Shown here piece after piece: positions 7,056-9,476 of a DNA stretch of 9,476 nt. Numbering within the stretch: the first letter of the stretch is position 1; each line of letters begins with the position of its first letter. The notes below the pieces were generated by a model. That model was given only the letters and a program-made list of their open reading frames with translations, made no database searches and was not told the origin of the DNA. The position numbers and the translations under genes are program-made. Source of the stretch: Balneolaceae bacterium (lineage in GTDB: Bacteria; Bacteroidota; Rhodothermia; Balneolales; Balneolaceae); contig SLGA01000027.1 of the NCBI GenBank assembly GCA_007123985.1, forward strand, positions 1 to 9,476, given 5' to 3'.

Positions 7056-7106
7056 AACAGACAATCTGTTGAAGATCAACCAAACCAATACATACCACAG
7101 TAATCC

Positions 7107-7886
7107 ATGAAATCAAAAACTTACTATCTTATTGCAGCATTTACTGTTATATCATTTTTACATGCCACAGGCTGTTCAGACAGCTCCACTTCTGTGGCAG
7201 ACAGTTGTGCCGTATCATTACCATCCGAACTTGCTCCTGTAATGTTCGAAGACACTTACTTCCAGGATCAGGATATACCTTTTGAAGAGCAGTACTCAAC
7301 CTATCTGGAAGTCCAGTCTGTTGCAACCGTCGCAACTGCATTTATGTCTGCCATGGGCCCTTTGGGTTTGGGGTCAAATTTTCTGATGCTCATACAGGCG
7401 TTAAACATCACACCAACAGTTGATGGTAATACCTGTAACTGGACATTTCAGGTACCTGCAGGTGTAGAGGGAGGGGGCGGTTCCATAACCATCCTTGGAA
7501 CACCGGCAAATAATGGAGTAAATTGGGAAGTTCGGTTGCAGGAAGCCGGTTCCTCAACTGCTATACCGGTACTACGCGGATTTACTTCAACCGATAACAG
7601 ATCGGGTGAGTGGAGAATCTATGATGAGGATGCACCTAACACACCTGCTATGGTTTATACCTGGCAAATTCAATCCCCAACTTCGTACACCACAACAGTA
7701 AACGGCAGCGGTAGTGATGGCTTCCCAACCTTAAATTATCAGAAGAACGGGCCGGAAAACTTCCTCAACTCACTTCAGGATTCTGAAGAAGTGAACGCCT
7801 ACTGGAACGAAAATACAGATTCAGGCTACATTGAAGACCTTGATGGCAAACGCTGCTACACTAATTTTGTAAACTCAAGTTGTTAG
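7107..7886 (+). CDS. Lipoprotein of unknown function, cysteine-containing
   Basis: This is a 259-aa envelope lipoprotein that I do not recognise. The signal peptide runs to residue 22 and ends HATG before C23, the lipid-attachment cysteine, followed by a serine/threonine-rich linker. Four further cysteines (C34, C110, C250 and the terminal C259) could form two disulfides outside the cytoplasm. Residues 65-100 are a hydrophobic, probably helical stretch; 105-210 look beta-rich (NWTFQVPAG, then SITILGTP, NWEVRLQEAG and YTWQIQSP). The end WNENTDSGYIEDLDGKRCY (233-251) looks like a compact conserved tail. The start at 7107 fits the signal peptide although no ribosome site is seen. It has its own terminator just downstream and faces another unknown lipoprotein gene. 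Function unknown; protein reality is well supported by the lipobox and unbroken frame. Confidence 0.82.
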   Translation: MKSKTYYLIAAFTVISFLHATGCSDSSTSVADSCAVSLPSELAPVMFEDTYFQDQDIPFEEQYSTYLEVQSVATVATAFMSAMGPLGLGSNFLMLIQALNITPTVDGNTCNWTFQVPAGVEGGGGSITILGTPANNGVNWEVRLQEAGSSTAIPVLRGFTSTDNRSGEWRIYDEDAPNTPAMVYTWQIQSPTSYTTTVNGSGSDGFPTLNYQKNGPENFLNSLQDSEEVNAYWNENTDSGYIEDLDGKRCYTNFVNSSC

Positions 7887-7903
7887 CTAACATCTCCAAA
7901 TTT

Positions 7904-7934
7904 AAACCCGGCTTCGAAGGTTGCCGGGTTTTTT
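7904..7934 (+). terminator. Rho-independent terminator between convergent lipoprotein genes
   Basis: AAACCCGGC (7904-7912) pairs perfectly with GCCGGGTTT (7923-7931) across a 10-nt loop, and a run of six T closes at 7934. It starts 18 bp after the stop of the plus-strand lipoprotein. The facing gene ends at 7936, so on the minus strand the same hairpin follows its stop at once, with TTTAAATTT after the stem; it may work in both directions, more weakly leftward. Confidence 0.9.
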
Positions 7935-7935
7935 G

Positions 7936-9255
7936 TTACTGAAATGCCGGAAAATATAGGTACTGGTTATCCATTTGTTTATCCGCACATCCCTGTGGTG
8001 AAAAAGCTTTCCACTCCCTCATAGGAACAATGTTGTTTTCAAAAATAGAAGCTGATGCTACCCCCAAAAACCTCACATCCAGTCCGGCTTTTACCTGATA
8101 TTCAGCCGTCACACTCTGGCAAACCGGTCCCCATGAGAGGTTAGCTCTCAGAAAAAACTCCGGTCTTAAGTAGGGTACAACTGTGTTACCAAACATTTGC
8201 AACTCCACTTCGGGTGCTGCAAAACCCCACTGTGCATTTACATTCAATCCGATAATTGCTGCAAGATCACCCGATCCTCCCTGATGATTAGGGTTGGCAA
8301 TCGCACTGTCATAATCTGTAGAAACAGTGGTTCCATCATAGCTTAAACCTGCACTGCCGCTGTATGAAAACTTTGTCTCTGCAACCGCGGATGAATTTCC
8401 AATCACAGATACAGCAGCAACAGTACGAACCTTTACAGCCAATACTACCGGAATTGGACCTATGCTAAAAGGTATTCTAAGCATCACCAACGGACCAATA
8501 CCAATATTCTGATCAACTCCGCCGCCGGCTGATGCAAGCCTTAGTTCTACATCACCGCCCATGTTTGGATTTTTGAAAGCAAATTTCCGGGTTTTATGAT
8601 CTCTTATTTCCAGATTTGTATAGTTGGATACCTGCCGGATGGTTGTCTCTGCTCTGAAACCTACACTCGTATTTCCCTCTTGCTTCGTCAGAACAACAGT
8701 TATTGTTGCTGAATTGCCTTTTGGCTGGATAGATGCAGTCCCCGAATAAGAGCCCGAAGAAATTTGCCACTGATATACTCCTCCTACAACCGAATATGCC
8801 AGAAACTCCTCTCCTTCTACTTCAATCAGTGAATTTGCTATGATCTCATCTGTCAGTTCAAAGTCACGCTCCCATTCTATATCAGCCTCTCTGAATGCTT
8901 CGTTGATGGAAGCGTAACCGGTTTGAACCTGAATCTCCCCACCGGTTTGCTGCACAGATGTGATTCTTCCAAGACCAACTCCGGCAATCAGTAAGATCTC
9001 ACCTTGTTTCAGGTCTATCCCCCCGCTGTTTAATACATCTGCAGAAAATGTATAACGCCCCGCCTCAGGATCTGCCTCTGTCATCCCTGATTCCACTACA
9101 CTTTCCGGAATAAGAACTGCATTACTTCCCATTTCAGCTGTAATTCCATTTGTGTTGATTATTTCACCTCTTCCGGAACCTGGCTCCGTAGATGATGAAC
9201 ACCCTGCCGCCATCAGCACAATGATCATTATGCCGTATAAAATCCTTTTATTCAT
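7936..9255 (-). CDS. Large lipoprotein of unknown function, beta-rich
   Basis: This is a 439-aa lipoprotein with no family I recognise. I place the start at the ATG at 9255; a GTG at 9258 directly before it is also open. GGAG lies 8 nt before the ATG (5 nt before the GTG). The signal peptide MNKRILYGIMIIVLMAAG precedes C19, a textbook lipobox, followed by the linker SSSTEPGSGRG. Residues from about 65 to 120 include YTFSADVLNSGG and a segment GEILLIAGVGLGRITSV; the rest is rich in alternating strands with many glycines and serines, for example YQWQISSGSYSGTASI (about 161-176) and IGPLVMLRIPFSIGPIPVVL (about 253-272). Two late cysteines, C379 and C423, might pair. The pattern fits a surface or periplasmic beta protein; a specific role cannot be given. 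An inverted repeat lies 36 bp upstream of the start. Confidence 0.82.
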   Translation of the reverse strand: MNKRILYGIMIIVLMAAGCSSSTEPGSGRGEIINTNGITAEMGSNAVLIPESVVESGMTEADPEAGRYTFSADVLNSGGIDLKQGEILLIAGVGLGRITSVQQTGGEIQVQTGYASINEAFREADIEWERDFELTDEIIANSLIEVEGEEFLAYSVVGGVYQWQISSGSYSGTASIQPKGNSATITVVLTKQEGNTSVGFRAETTIRQVSNYTNLEIRDHKTRKFAFKNPNMGGDVELRLASAGGGVDQNIGIGPLVMLRIPFSIGPIPVVLAVKVRTVAAVSVIGNSSAVAETKFSYSGSAGLSYDGTTVSTDYDSAIANPNHQGGSGDLAAIIGLNVNAQWGFAAPEVELQMFGNTVVPYLRPEFFLRANLSWGPVCQSVTAEYQVKAGLDVRFLGVASASIFENNIVPMREWKAFSPQGCADKQMDNQYLYFPAFQ

Positions 9256-9258
9256 CAC

Positions 9259-9476
9259 ACAAACTCCGCTATGTTTTAATGTTTCAAAGTATTAGTGAAG
9301 GTATTCACTAACACGAATTATCACACAGCTCGTTATACCATACCAGGATTTTCCAAACCTGAAATCGATAAATAAAATCTGGAAACTTAAAAAGTTGTTT
9401 GATTCACTGAAATGCGAAAAAAAATCGAAAAGAGATCACTCCCCTGCCATTATTTTTTTGGCAAGGCGCTAACTGC
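9259..9476. other. Upstream intergenic region at right edge
   Basis: These 218 bp upstream of the 9255 lipoprotein gene are AT-rich and contain the inverted repeat at 9292-9311. The far end has short open frames reaching the edge on both strands, none with enough sequence to support a gene. No tRNA or clear terminator is seen. Confidence 0.55.
9292..9311. promoter_or_regulatory. Perfect 8-bp inverted repeat, candidate operator of the 9255 lipoprotein gene
   Basis: TTAGTGAA-GGTA-TTCACTAA has perfect 8-bp arms around a 4-bp centre, 36 bp before the ATG at 9255. On the minus strand it directly abuts TACTTTG (9291-9285), a shortened form of the TAnnTTTG promoter element, so a bound dimeric regulator could cover the promoter. 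If transcription starts upstream, it would instead form a leader hairpin. No T-run follows, so it is not a terminator. Confidence 0.55.

Larger units (their letters stand above)
6745..7106. other. Divergent intergenic region between mnmA and a lipoprotein gene
   Basis: This 362-bp AT-rich stretch separates the divergent starts of mnmA and the lipoprotein gene at 7107. It holds a pyrimidine-rich tract on the plus strand (about 6831-6890) with a near-repeated 13-14 bp unit, a 14-bp palindrome (6915-6928), a possible promoter element (7048-7055), and a 14-codon minus-strand reading frame with a good ribosome site. I see no tRNA, structured RNA with a T-run, or longer gene in it. Confidence 0.7.

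Noticed and set aside
9442..9467. CCCTGCC / GGCAAGG hairpin with a T-rich loop near the right edge
   Set aside because: The stem has a mismatch and the T-run is in the loop, not after the stem, on either strand, so it does not read as a terminator.
9412..9476. Plus-strand frame from ATG at 9412 (MRKKIEKRSLPCHYFFGKAL...) open to the window end
   Set aside because: Too short, with no ribosome site or recognisable signal. Minus-strand frames at this edge (stop at 9450-9452, or the frame reading ...GVISFRFFFAFQ) could equally be the tail of a gene beyond the edge, and nothing decides between them.

Overview
The window suggests a member of the FCB (Bacteroidota-like) group with moderate GC, and Balneolota/Rhodothermota-like relatives are plausible. 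The reasons are a SusC-type TonB plug domain, a Porin_O_P-type outer-membrane porin, several lipoproteins, a 5'-nucleotidase split into two genes, and generally weak Shine-Dalgarno sequences. The taxonomic placement is inference from gene content; there is no rRNA or marker tree here.

Layout. (1) At the left edge is the 5' end of a minus-strand gene with a signal peptide, divergent from ilvE. (2) Positions 197-1792, plus strand: branched-chain aminotransferase (ilvE), then a 141-aa lipoprotein that is a TonB receptor plug domain without a barrel. (3) Positions 1814-5532, minus strand: a compact block transcribed as a small exported protein of unknown function, a 5'-nucleotidase C-terminal-domain lipoprotein, a metallophosphatase domain protein (4-bp GTGA overlap) and an outer-membrane porin. 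(4) Positions 5608-6744, minus strand: mnmA, tRNA 2-thiouridylase, 75 bp upstream of that block. (5) Positions 6745-7106: a 362-bp AT-rich divergent intergenic region. (6) Positions 7107-9258: two convergent genes for unrecognised lipoproteins separated by one strong hairpin terminator. (7) Positions 9259-9476: intergenic DNA with a perfect 8-bp inverted repeat just upstream of the second lipoprotein gene.

How the genes may work together. The 1814-5532 block reads as an envelope phosphate or nucleotide scavenging unit. The split 5'-nucleotidase would hydrolyse nucleotides or phosphate esters outside the inner membrane, and the porin, from a family whose named members are phosphate/pyrophosphate-selective, would admit anions through the outer membrane. 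ilvE and mnmA are housekeeping genes.

I found no CRISPR array, transposase, tRNA, rRNA, phage gene or recognisable defence system. The least ordinary items are the barrel-less plug lipoprotein, the reversed-order split 5'-nucleotidase, the unassigned lipoproteins and the inverted repeat at 9292-9311.
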